From assembly GCA_964470285.1 (NCBI GenBank), contig CAYYBZ010000073.1, positions 1 through 8,043 on the forward strand: a stretch of 8,043 nucleotides of DNA, given 5' to 3'. Shown one piece after another: positions 1 to 6,824 of the stretch. A program made the position numbers and the translations under genes. The first letter of the stretch is position 1. Every line of letters starts with the position of its first letter. The DNA is from CAYYBZ01 sp964470285 [NCBI: uncultured Oligoflexia bacterium]. GTDB lineage: Bacteria; Bdellovibrionota_G; CAYYBZ01. The notes below the pieces were generated by a model, which saw only the letters and a list, made by a program, of their open reading frames with translations, did no database searches and was not told the DNA's origin.

Positions 1-1
1 G

Positions 2-946
2 GCGCTCATTGATCAGGTAGATAATGTCAGACTTAAAAATGCACTTTCAATGGTAAGAGACAGGGTAAACGAAGGAAGTAATCTTGCAGATGCACTAAAG
101 GAACATCCCAAGATGTTTTCAAATCTGTATATAAACATGGTTAGAGCCGGCGAAGCCTCAGGTACACTGGATGTCGTTCTCAACAGACTGGCTGATTTTA
201 CAGAGGGCCAGATGAGGCTCAGGGGTAAACTTGTTTCCGTTTTAGCTTATCCGTTCATAATGCTTCTTGTCAGCTTAGCCGTTATGATTTTTCTGTTCAC
301 TTACCTTATCCCTAAAATAAAACAGATTTTTGACAGTATTAATACACCCCTGCCCTATATTACCAAATTCGTTATCGGCGCCGGCGAGTTTTTTCAGACA
401 TACTGGCTCCTTATAATAATTTTTATCTTTGCAGTATTTTTTATTTTCAAATCTTATGTAAACAGACCCAAGGGTAGAAAGAGATACGACGCTTTCAAAC
501 TAAAGCTCCCGATATTCGGTCCCCTGTTAAGAATGGTAGCCGTTTCAAGATTTGCCTCAACCTTTTCGACATTGCTTTCAAGCGGTGTAAATGTTCTGGT
601 TGCAATGGACATAGTCAAGAACGTAGTCAACAATGTCATCTTCGCACAGGCTATTGAAGAAGCAAGATTAAACATTTCCGAAGGCCAGACAATTGCGGAG
701 CCTTTAAGAAGGAGCAATGAATTCCCTCCGCTTGTTACCCATATGATAGCAATAGGAGAAAAAACCGGCGAACTGGAAGAAATGCTTCAGAAAATATCTG
801 AAACGTATGACAACACTTTTGAAGCCAGAATTAATACTTTAACCGCCTTGATGGAACCGTTTATGATTTTGGCCATGGCCGTTATTATAGGAGGCATTGT
901 CGTATCAATAATGCTGCCGCTTATACAGTTAACTTCCGCAATATAA
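2..946 (+). CDS. gspF: Type II secretion inner-membrane platform protein GspF (5' truncated by window edge)
   Basis: GspF is the polytopic inner-membrane platform protein of the T2SS and is thought to couple GspE ATPase motion to pseudopilin assembly. The frame is open to the left edge, so the 314 visible residues are the C-terminal part. The family is usually about 400 residues, so roughly 90 are missing. An ATG at 50 is internal, because clear GspF sequence (ALIDQVDNVRLKNAL) continues upstream of it. Two copies of the T2SF domain signature are visible: MVRAGEASGTLDVVL (about residues 46-60) and MIAIGEKTGELEEML (about 248-262). Three hydrophobic segments lie near residues 77-105, 130-150 and 283-307, as expected for the family. 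Homology to PilC of type IV pili exists, but the downstream gspG-N genes identify this as T2SS. The stop lies 17 bp before gspG. Confidence 0.96.
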   Translation, partial: ALIDQVDNVRLKNALSMVRDRVNEGSNLADALKEHPKMFSNLYINMVRAGEASGTLDVVLNRLADFTEGQMRLRGKLVSVLAYPFIMLLVSLAVMIFLFTYLIPKIKQIFDSINTPLPYITKFVIGAGEFFQTYWLLIIIFIFAVFFIFKSYVNRPKGRKRYDAFKLKLPIFGPLLRMVAVSRFASTFSTLLSSGVNVLVAMDIVKNVVNNVIFAQAIEEARLNISEGQTIAEPLRRSNEFPPLVTHMIAIGEKTGELEEMLQKISETYDNTFEARINTLTALMEPFMILAMAVIIGGIVVSIMLPLIQLTSAI

Positions 947-952
947 TATTTT

Positions 953-958
953 AGGAGG
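953..958 (+). promoter_or_regulatory. Strong Shine-Dalgarno site of gspG
   Basis: A perfect AGGAGG lies 5 bases before the gspG ATG at 964. It is the best ribosome binding site in the window. It fits the need for many copies of the major pseudopilin compared with the minor ones. Confidence 0.85.
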
Positions 959-963
959 AGATT

Positions 964-1422
964 ATGAGAAGGTATTTAAACAGAGTTCAAAAAAAGAACC
1001 AAAGAGGTTTCTCACTGCTTGAAATACTCGCAGTCGTAATAATTATAGGAACCCTTACCAGTATCGTTGGTGTCGCAGTTATGGGAAGGCTCGGTGAAGC
1101 CAATATTAAGACAACCCAGATACAGATAACAAGGCTGGGAACGGCCTTGGATACATTTAAAATGGATAACGGTTTTTATCCGAGCACCGAGCAGGGAATC
1201 GAAGCACTTATAGAAGAACCGACAATAGGAAGAAACGCCAAGAATTATTCATCGGACGGATATTTACAGCCGAGAAAACTCCCCAAAGATCCGTGGAACA
1301 ACTATTACAATTACAGGGAACCCGGAATAAAAAATCAGTCTTCTTACGACCTGTGGTCAAACGGTCCCGACGGTCAGGAAGGGACAGAAGACGACATTAC
1401 AAACTGGGACTTAGAGGGTTGA
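964..1422 (+). CDS. gspG: Type II secretion major pseudopilin GspG
   Basis: GspG is the main subunit of the periplasmic pseudopilus. The 152-residue product matches the family's usual length of about 140-150. It has a 15-residue basic leader ending QRG, then the prepilin-peptidase site G15^F16 and the mature N-terminus FSLLEILAVV with the conserved Glu at +5 (E20), in a hydrophobic helix of about residues 16-40. Conserved family blocks follow: YPSTEQGIEALIEEP (72-86), DPWNNYYNYREPG (109-121) and the C-terminal SNGPDGQEGTEDDITNW (132-148). The last block corresponds to the calcium-binding loop that stabilises GspG. This block separates it from type IV major pilins. The start is fixed by the AGGAGG just upstream and by a normal leader length. 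Confidence 0.98.
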   Translation: MRRYLNRVQKKNQRGFSLLEILAVVIIIGTLTSIVGVAVMGRLGEANIKTTQIQITRLGTALDTFKMDNGFYPSTEQGIEALIEEPTIGRNAKNYSSDGYLQPRKLPKDPWNNYYNYREPGIKNQSSYDLWSNGPDGQEGTEDDITNWDLEG

Positions 1423-1434
1423 AAAATCTGATCC

Positions 1435-2076
1435 ATGAAAATCAGAAATAAAATTTCAGGTTTTACTCTTATTGAACTGATTGCGGTTGTTGCAATTCTG
1501 GGACTTATCTATGCCCTTGCAATTCCTAAATTCGGCAATATGGCCGGGATGACCCTGCGTTCGGTAGCCAGACGAACTGCCGGATTGATTAGTTACACAT
1601 ACAGCATGGCAGTTTCGCAGAACAAGAGATTACGTCTTGTATTTAACTACGGTGAAAAGCAAGATTCCATAAAAATTGAGGAATGGGTGGAGAAATCCCC
1701 TGCTGAAATGCTGGGAAAGGATGAAGATTTTAACGAAGAAGAACTCACAATTTCCGAGAAGGAAGAACTTGAAAAGGCCCCTAAAGGAGAATTTGTAGAG
1801 GTTTCTCAAGACTTCGCAAAAGAGTTTTCTCTTCCCGTATACGTAAAGATAAAGGGTTTGTATCTTTACAGGGAAGAAAAAACTTATGACAGAGATTTTC
1901 GTCCCACTGAAGATGAACAGACCGCCTCCGCGATAGTTTTTCTGCCTACTGGATTTGCTGACGAATCGATTGTTTATATATCTGATAAAAAAGAGAGAGT
2001 TTATTCAATTAAGGTTAATCCCATTACCGGGAAACCTACAGTATTTGACGAATATGTCGATCCAAACAAGAAATAA
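1435..2076 (+). CDS. gspH: Type II secretion minor pseudopilin GspH
   Basis: GspH is a minor pseudopilin placed just below the I-J-K tip complex. The 213-residue product has a 9-residue leader, cleavage site G9^F10 and the mature N-terminus FTLIELIAVVAIL with Glu at +5 (E14). The helix continues into RSVARRTAGLISYTYSMAV (42-60), the typical GspH/FimT helix that follows the hydrophobic stretch. The C-terminus (about 166-206) has the family pattern of IVFLPTG, then a strand, then YSIKVNPITGKPTV. Between them, about residues 74-130 form a very acidic, Glu/Lys-rich stretch that makes the protein longer than the usual 150-190 residues. No good Shine-Dalgarno lies near the ATG; the closest purine run (AGAGGG, 1413-1418) is 16 bases away inside gspG, so coupling to gspG translation is likely. 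The assignment as GspH rests on order and the FimT-like C-terminus. Confidence 0.9.
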   Translation: MKIRNKISGFTLIELIAVVAILGLIYALAIPKFGNMAGMTLRSVARRTAGLISYTYSMAVSQNKRLRLVFNYGEKQDSIKIEEWVEKSPAEMLGKDEDFNEEELTISEKEELEKAPKGEFVEVSQDFAKEFSLPVYVKIKGLYLYREEKTYDRDFRPTEDEQTASAIVFLPTGFADESIVYISDKKERVYSIKVNPITGKPTVFDEYVDPNKK

Positions 2077-2578
2077 CGCATTGGGATTCTCACTGCTGGA
2101 AGTAATGATTTCAGTAGCTATATTAGCCGTTGTTCTGATTGCAGTGTTCAATACCCAGTCACAGGCAATAAGGCTTTCTGAAAGAGCCGAATACATAACC
2201 ACTGCCGTGAATCTTGCCAAGGCAAGGATGTCCGAACTGGAATTCGAGGTCGCGGAAAAGGGTTTCGAGTATCTGCTGGACAAAGACGACGGCAAGTTTG
2301 AAGACGATAATTTTAAAGATTACAGATGGGAATATACATCGGGTAAAATTCAGATTCCGTTAGTTTCTCTTGACAAGGATACTGAAAGCGTTTCCGAAAA
2401 CTCTTATTTGAAAATGGCTCAGGAAATGCTTGAAAAATCCATTAAGGAGGTAAGACTTAAGGTTTTTTTTAAAGAAGGTAAAAAAGAGGGAAATGTAGAA
2501 CTTGTCTCGCATTTTTCAAATCCTAAACAGCTTCCGATAGTAACATCGCAGGGATCCGGTCCTACGGAAGGAGAATAA
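2054..2578 (+). CDS. gspI: Type II secretion minor pseudopilin GspI
   Basis: GspI is a minor pseudopilin that nucleates the GspI-J-K tip complex. I place the start at ATG 2054, which gives 174 residues, an 11-residue leader, cleavage site G11^F12 and the mature N-terminus FSLLEVMISVAIL with Glu at +5 (E16). An upstream in-frame ATG at 1955 would give an implausible 44-residue leader. The motif AVNLAKARMSELE (51-63) is the typical GspI helix end, and the strands near DYRWEY (89-94) and EVRLKVFF (132-139) fit the family. At 174 residues it is longer than the usual 120-130; the extra length lies in acidic loops at about 66-87 and 105-130. The gene overlaps the end of gspH by 23 bp in another frame and has no recognisable Shine-Dalgarno, which suggests translational coupling. 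Confidence 0.92.
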   Translation: MSIQTRNNALGFSLLEVMISVAILAVVLIAVFNTQSQAIRLSERAEYITTAVNLAKARMSELEFEVAEKGFEYLLDKDDGKFEDDNFKDYRWEYTSGKIQIPLVSLDKDTESVSENSYLKMAQEMLEKSIKEVRLKVFFKEGKKEGNVELVSHFSNPKQLPIVTSQGSGPTEGE

Positions 2579-2613
2579 AGCACAGAAGATTCCGATTAGA
2601 GTTATAAGTTATT

Positions 2614-3402
2614 ATGAAACAGTTAACCTGCAAATATGAAAAGGGATTCAGTTTAATGGAAGTGCTCATTGCCGTAGTAATAGTGGGGCTAATAACCACT
2701 TCCGTGTGGTCATCCCTTTTTACGAGCGCCAAAACCAGAGACGCCGTCGAGAAAAAGGACGATTTCAGCCAGATGGTAAGAATAGTTCTTGAAAGAATGA
2801 GCCGAGATTTTAAGCTGGCGTTCATAATACCTCAGGTAAAAAACCGCACAGGATTTGTCGGTTCTTCCGATAAAGTTACTTTTACAACATTTGCTCATGA
2901 ACAGCTTGATCCGAAATCAAAGGAATGCGAGCAAACCAAAGTTATATATGAACTGCAACCGGATGACGAAAATCCGCAATACTCTGCCCTCATACGGAAG
3001 GAAACAAAGGTAATTAAGAGAGATTTTAACGATTATGAAGGCCGCAGTTTAAAAATGATAGGTTCAGTATCCTCCTTAAAGATGGAATATCACGACGGAG
3101 AGAAATTTTCCGACCGCTGGGATCATGAATCCATAGAGACCAGGAAAAAGGAAAAGATTCCTAAAGCCGTAAAAATAAGTCTGGATGTACTCGACCACAG
3201 GGGAAACGAACACAGATACTATACGATGGTTAATATACCCCTTTCAAGGCTGGACATGAAATCTTTTAATCCGCCCTCTGTTTCAAAGGACGAGGGGAAG
3301 GATGACGGAAAAGACAAGGGAAAAGGAGAAGAAAAAGAAGGAGCAGGAGAAACTCCTACGCCGACGCCCAAGCCATCCGCTTCTCCATCAATTTTTGACT
3401 AG
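2614..3402 (+). CDS. gspJ: Type II secretion minor pseudopilin GspJ with charged C-terminal tail
   Basis: GspJ is a minor pseudopilin of the GspI-J-K tip complex. The 262-residue product has an 11-residue leader, site G11^F12 and the mature N-terminus FSLMEVLIAVVIVGL with Glu at +5 (E16). The helix end SQMVRIVLERMSRDFKLA (52-69) is the typical GspJ pattern of a conserved Arg-Asp near the start of the globular domain. The C-terminal part of the domain ends with a strand near VKISLDVLD (186-194) followed by YYTMVNIPLSRLD (202-214). Residues 223-262 are an added low-complexity tail: first Lys/Glu/Gly/Asp-rich, then Thr/Pro/Ser-rich. Ordinary GspJ proteins are about 190-230 residues and lack such a tail. 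The gene follows gspI by 35 bp; only a weak AGAG (2598-2601) precedes the ATG. Confidence 0.93.
   Translation: MKQLTCKYEKGFSLMEVLIAVVIVGLITTSVWSSLFTSAKTRDAVEKKDDFSQMVRIVLERMSRDFKLAFIIPQVKNRTGFVGSSDKVTFTTFAHEQLDPKSKECEQTKVIYELQPDDENPQYSALIRKETKVIKRDFNDYEGRSLKMIGSVSSLKMEYHDGEKFSDRWDHESIETRKKEKIPKAVKISLDVLDHRGNEHRYYTMVNIPLSRLDMKSFNPPSVSKDEGKDDGKDKGKGEEKEGAGETPTPTPKPSASPSIFD
3280..3399 (+). other. Low-complexity tail-coding segment of gspJ
   Basis: This segment encodes GspJ residues 223-262. The first two thirds repeat short Lys-Gly, Glu-Gly and Lys-Asp units, and the last third is TPTPTPKPSASPS. At the DNA level the first part is strongly purine-rich on the + strand, with an uninterrupted 28-base purine run at 3316-3343. 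A small perfect inverted repeat, AGGAG-AAA-CTCCT, lies at 3345-3357. The composition is unlike the rest of the gene and would be expected to vary in length between strains. Confidence 0.8.
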
Positions 3403-3409
3403 AACTATC

Positions 3410-4543
3410 ATGATATACATTAAAAAAAATATCTTAAATATATGCCAAGAGAAAGGCTTTGCTCTTTTTATGGTTTTGATTGTTACGGTTGTTCTGGCAA
3501 CCCTTGCGGTAGAGCTGACATTCTCCTCGCGAATAAACGCAAAAATAACTACAAACTTAAGAGACTCAACAAAAGCGTACTATCTGGCAAAATCCGGCAT
3601 ATCAATGGGAGCACAAAGAATAGTAATGGACAGTGTCGCGCATCAGCTTTTAGGAAAGTATATCGGTAATTCCGACAACTTAACCGAATTCTGGTGGACA
3701 ATACCCCTTATGTATCCTTTGGGAGCCGGGATGTTCTCGGATGTCCTTGAAGAATCGGGGCTCAGTCAAGATGCTCTTAAGAATTTTGAAAAATCCCAGG
3801 ATATAGGCGGCTCTTTTATTTCGGAAATTTCAGATGAAAGCTCAAGAATAAACGTTAACGATATTCAGTTTACCGCTGAAACACCAAACGGTGTTTATAC
3901 TGTCTTGATGAATCTTATGACCATGCCTAAATTTCAGAAGTTTTTCAGATATAAATCGAGAGAAGAGATTCTGAATAAAATCGTTGACTGGGTGGATGTT
4001 AACTCGGAAATTGCAGGTATAGGAGGCGGAATTGAGGACAGTGATTATTACGACTATCGAGTAAAAAATGCCGCCTTTTTCAGTCCAGGGGAGCTTAAGC
4101 TTGTAAAGGGGGTAACACTGGATTTTTATACGGAATTGGAGCCTTTCATAACGGTTTTCCCGTTTTCATATCCTCAGTCCACAGTTCCCTTGAGTAAAAT
4201 CAACGTTAATACCGCCCCCAGGGAGATAATCGCCTCTCTATTCGATCAGGGTTTCGTTTCCGACCCATGGCAAGTCAGCAAGGAAATAATGGAAGAGAGA
4301 GACGGCGGAATCGTTTGGAACTCAAAAGACGAGTACATTAAATATATACAGGATAAGCTGGGGATTGATCCTAAAGACAAAGAGCAACCGATATCGAGAA
4401 GTATCGAGAATATAATCGGAGTGAAAAGCGATTATTTCAGGCTTAAATCAACCGGAATAGTAGAAAATTCTCAAAGTACAATAACAGCCGTTGCAAAACG
4501 CCAGGGAAGGGAATACTCAATAATTTACTGGAGGGATATTTAA
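3410..4543 (+). CDS. gspK: Type II secretion minor pseudopilin GspK
   Basis: GspK is the large minor pseudopilin that caps the pseudopilus tip. I choose ATG 3410, giving 377 residues with a 16-residue leader and the cleavage site G16^F17. An in-frame ATG at 3302 would overlap gspJ by 101 bp and add an implausible basic extension. The mature N-terminus is FALFMVLIVTVVLATLAVE. The +5 residue is Met (M21), not Glu, which is the hallmark of GspK. Family blocks follow: YYLAKSGISMG (57-67), SDESSRINVND (141-151), IVDWVDVNSE (191-200) leading to EDSDYYDY (209-216), FSPGELKLVKGV (224-235) and INVNTAPREIIASL (264-277). The blocks around 191-216 match the acidic loop that holds calcium in the E. coli tip complex, here DVN in place of the common DxD. 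At 377 residues it exceeds the usual 300-340. It starts 7 bp after gspJ with no clear Shine-Dalgarno. Confidence 0.95.
   Translation: MIYIKKNILNICQEKGFALFMVLIVTVVLATLAVELTFSSRINAKITTNLRDSTKAYYLAKSGISMGAQRIVMDSVAHQLLGKYIGNSDNLTEFWWTIPLMYPLGAGMFSDVLEESGLSQDALKNFEKSQDIGGSFISEISDESSRINVNDIQFTAETPNGVYTVLMNLMTMPKFQKFFRYKSREEILNKIVDWVDVNSEIAGIGGGIEDSDYYDYRVKNAAFFSPGELKLVKGVTLDFYTELEPFITVFPFSYPQSTVPLSKINVNTAPREIIASLFDQGFVSDPWQVSKEIMEERDGGIVWNSKDEYIKYIQDKLGIDPKDKEQPISRSIENIIGVKSDYFRLKSTGIVENSQSTITAVAKRQGREYSIIYWRDI
4530..4535 (+). promoter_or_regulatory. Shine-Dalgarno site of gspL
   Basis: GGAGGG lies within the last codons of gspK, 10 bases before the gspL ATG at 4546. The spacing is slightly long but usable. 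It supports the ATG at 4546, two bases after the gspK stop. Confidence 0.7.
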
Positions 4544-4545
4544 AA

Positions 4546-6198
4546 ATGGGCCAGAAAGTATTCGGTCTTGATCTCGGTTCTTATTCCATCAAGGGAGCAA
4601 TATTTGATGTTTCCTTCGGAACGTTTACCCTGACGGATCTGTTTGAATCGAGTTTCTTAAAAGCCGACGATTTGACTGTTGAGCAAAAAATTGAAGCCAC
4701 ACGTGAAGCATTGAAAGGTTTGGTAGACGAAAATCGTATAAATCCACATGTGACGGTAAGCGCAATCCCCGGCAATGCGATTTCCACAAGAATGCTTACC
4801 CTGCCCTTCAATAAGAAAAAGGTCGAAAAAGTTCTTCCATTCGAGCTTGAGAATTATCTGCCGTTTACGATAGATCAGCTGATAATCGACTATCACACAA
4901 TAAGAACATCCAGGAACTCCACAACCCTTCTCGCCAGCGCGGTCAAAAAAAACTTGATGGCAAATCATCTTAAAGTTTTTGAAGGTGTAAATATCGATCC
5001 CAAATTTGTAGACATTGATTCATTCTCTCTTTTAAACGTTTATCATATTTTAGAGGTTGCGCCCTCTGAAACGGTTGCTCTTATTGATCTTGGCCACTCA
5101 AAAACCAATATTGCCATAATTTCTAACGGTGAGCTCCTTTCATTAAGAACATTGCTGACAGGAGGGAAAAACCTTACCAATGCCTTGAGAATGAAACTTG
5201 ACCTTACATACGATCAGGCCGAAGAGGTCAAAATTCGCCACGGAATTCTTAAGACAGAAGAAACTCCCGCCCTTAAAAAGGATTTAAAGAAAATTACCGA
5301 AGTTCTAACGGAAGCTATAGACCCGCTGATAGAAGAGATAAAACAGACGATTCAGGCTTTCAAATCAAAACAAAGCGCTTCAGAGGATGAATCCGAAAAA
5401 AAGAAAGTCGATCAACTATTTCTTTGCGGCGGGACATCTCTAATGAGGAATATTGACACTTATTTCCTTCATAAAACCCGCATTAAAACATCTTTGCTTC
5501 ACTGCTTCCCCCCGACTCATGAAATCTCAAAAAAACTGGGACCCAGAGAAAGGGTTATGACGCAATCAATAGCTTTAGGTGTAAAAATTGCCGTAAAGAA
5601 CCAGAACAAAAAAGTCTCAGATATAAATTTAAGAAAAGATGCTTTTTCATTTCAGCATGAGTTCAAGGGAATAAAAAGCAAGGCATCTTTCATAGTCACA
5701 TGGCTGGCTATCCTGGCTTTTTTTGTGATCGCCAACTTTGGAGTACGTTACTACAAACTCTCTCTTTACGAGGCCGATCAGGAAAAAAAGATGCTTTATG
5801 CGATGAAAAGTGTTCTGGGAGATGATTATAAAAAGCTCAAAATAACATCGGCGAGCAAGGGCAAAAGAATTATTGAAGAAAGAATAAAAAAAGCAAAGGA
5901 CCAGATAGAGATTCTGACGGCAGGCCTTGCCGAAGTTTCCGCTTTAAGCATACTACAGGAAATATCAGCAAGAACCCCGAAAGATATTACTGTCGACGTT
6001 GTGGAGCTAAATATTTTCAGAAACAACATAACATTTAACGGAGAAATAGATTCGTTCAGCTCAGTAGACAAACTAATTGCCAGCCTTAGGCAGTTTGAAC
6101 CTTTTACAGATGTTCAAAAAGGCGAGATTTCAGACGCCGCAGAACCCGGGAAAAAGAAATTTTCCATAAATATAACGGTCGGGGAAAAAAGAAATTAA
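4546..6198 (+). CDS. gspL: Type II secretion protein GspL (PilM-like actin fold plus periplasmic domain)
   Basis: GspL is a bitopic inner-membrane protein that binds the GspE ATPase in the cytoplasm and GspM in the membrane and periplasm. The 550-residue product begins with an actin/PilM-like cytoplasmic domain (about 1-350). It shows the phosphate-1 motif GLDLGSYSIKG (7-17), a phosphate-2-like LIDLGHSKTNIA (179-190) and an adenosine-like LFLCGGTSLMRN (291-302). A linker with DINLRKDAFSF (359-369) resembles the conserved NLR/NLL motif before the GspL membrane helix and the INLLP motif of PilN. One membrane helix follows at about 382-400, then a charged, probably coiled segment (about 403-455) and a ferredoxin-like C-terminal domain (about 465-545). 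It is longer than the roughly 400-residue enterobacterial GspL, mainly through a complete PilM-like N-terminal half. Automated tools may call it PilM; the membrane helix, periplasmic domain and position between gspK and gspM favour GspL. Confidence 0.92.
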   Translation: MGQKVFGLDLGSYSIKGAIFDVSFGTFTLTDLFESSFLKADDLTVEQKIEATREALKGLVDENRINPHVTVSAIPGNAISTRMLTLPFNKKKVEKVLPFELENYLPFTIDQLIIDYHTIRTSRNSTTLLASAVKKNLMANHLKVFEGVNIDPKFVDIDSFSLLNVYHILEVAPSETVALIDLGHSKTNIAIISNGELLSLRTLLTGGKNLTNALRMKLDLTYDQAEEVKIRHGILKTEETPALKKDLKKITEVLTEAIDPLIEEIKQTIQAFKSKQSASEDESEKKKVDQLFLCGGTSLMRNIDTYFLHKTRIKTSLLHCFPPTHEISKKLGPRERVMTQSIALGVKIAVKNQNKKVSDINLRKDAFSFQHEFKGIKSKASFIVTWLAILAFFVIANFGVRYYKLSLYEADQEKKMLYAMKSVLGDDYKKLKITSASKGKRIIEERIKKAKDQIEILTAGLAEVSALSILQEISARTPKDITVDVVELNIFRNNITFNGEIDSFSSVDKLIASLRQFEPFTDVQKGEISDAAEPGKKKFSINITVGEKRN

Positions 6199-6202
6199 CT
6201 TT

Positions 6203-6208
6203 AAAGGA
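6203..6208 (+). promoter_or_regulatory. Shine-Dalgarno site of gspM
   Basis: AAAGGA lies 8 bases before the gspM ATG at 6217, in the 18-bp gap after gspL. It is of moderate strength and supports this start. Confidence 0.6.
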
Positions 6209-6216
6209 ATTTACGC

Positions 6217-6822
6217 ATGAAAGATATCAAGGAAAAAACGGCTGTTTTCTTAAACGATCTTCTTTATAAACACTTAAAAATAGACCAGATCCGTGATTAC
6301 GTAATGAGACTTTCGGACAGAGACAGGCAAATTGTCATTGCCGGAAGTGCCCTTATTTGTTTATTCTTACTGCTTTTCGTTTACTATCTAATCGACCTGA
6401 GCCTTGACAGGAAAGAGGCTCAGGTAAACGACTTCAGCTCTTCATCTAAAAGGATGAAAATTTTAAGAGACGAATACAACTCCTCATTCATAATATTAAA
6501 ACAGATTGAGAACACGATAAAGAATACACCGGCCGATTTTTCACTTGCCAGCAGACTTGAAAAAATCGCAGAATCACGAAGTATAAAAATTGATTCGATA
6601 GGACCTCCCAGGAATCCTACAAAACCTAACGATTATTATACGGAAAGCCAGGTTGAGGTTAAGGTCAAAATGATCGATCTTGAAACTTTAAAGGAATTCC
6701 TATTTGAAATAGAAAACTCAAAAGAATTTCTTAAAATAACTTCCTTAAGAATCAGACACAACTACACCGATCCGGTTTATCTTGACGTGACTTTTTCCGT
6801 TTCAACCTTTAGCCCTAAATAG
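6217..6822 (+). CDS. gspM: Type II secretion protein GspM
   Basis: GspM is a small bitopic inner-membrane protein, a counterpart of PilO, that pairs with GspL to form the assembly platform around GspF. The 201-residue product has a cytoplasmic N-terminus ending LSDRDRQIVIAG (32-43), which matches the basic GspM motif just before the membrane helix. The membrane helix spans about 39-60, a charged and probably coiled segment about 62-105, and a ferredoxin-like periplasmic domain about 110-198 (strands near IKIDSI, QVEVKVKMID and YLDVTFSVSTF). Family length is about 160-200. Sequence conservation in this family is low, so the call rests on the topology, the LSxRDR motif and the position between gspL and gspN. 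Confidence 0.88.
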   Translation: MKDIKEKTAVFLNDLLYKHLKIDQIRDYVMRLSDRDRQIVIAGSALICLFLLLFVYYLIDLSLDRKEAQVNDFSSSSKRMKILRDEYNSSFIILKQIENTIKNTPADFSLASRLEKIAESRSIKIDSIGPPRNPTKPNDYYTESQVEVKVKMIDLETLKEFLFEIENSKEFLKITSLRIRHNYTDPVYLDVTFSVSTFSPK

Positions 6823-6824
6823 TT

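Noticed and set aside
50-52. ATG at 50 as the gspF start
   Set aside because: Clear GspF sequence is in frame upstream to the window edge, so this Met is internal.
1955-2053. Longer start for gspI at ATG 1955
   Set aside because: It would add 33 residues before the normal leader and lie fully inside gspH. ATG 2054 gives a standard 11-residue prepilin leader.
3302-3409. Longer start for gspK at ATG 3302
   Set aside because: The extra residues are the gspJ low-complexity tail read in another frame (Lys/Glu-rich). ATG 3410 gives a normal 16-residue leader.
964-4543. Reading the pilin-like cluster as a type IV pilus operon
   Set aside because: GspG has the T2SS calcium-loop and DPWNN blocks, GspK has a non-Glu +5 residue and its own domain blocks, and GspM and GspN follow. 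These together indicate a T2SS.
4657-4968. Antisense open frame of 103 codons within gspL
   Set aside because: It lies opposite strongly conserved GspL coding sequence, has no recognisable domain, and is explained as a shadow frame. The same applies to the antisense frames at 454-717, 2005-2295, 2562-2825, 4581-4811, 5826-6071 and 7151-7426.
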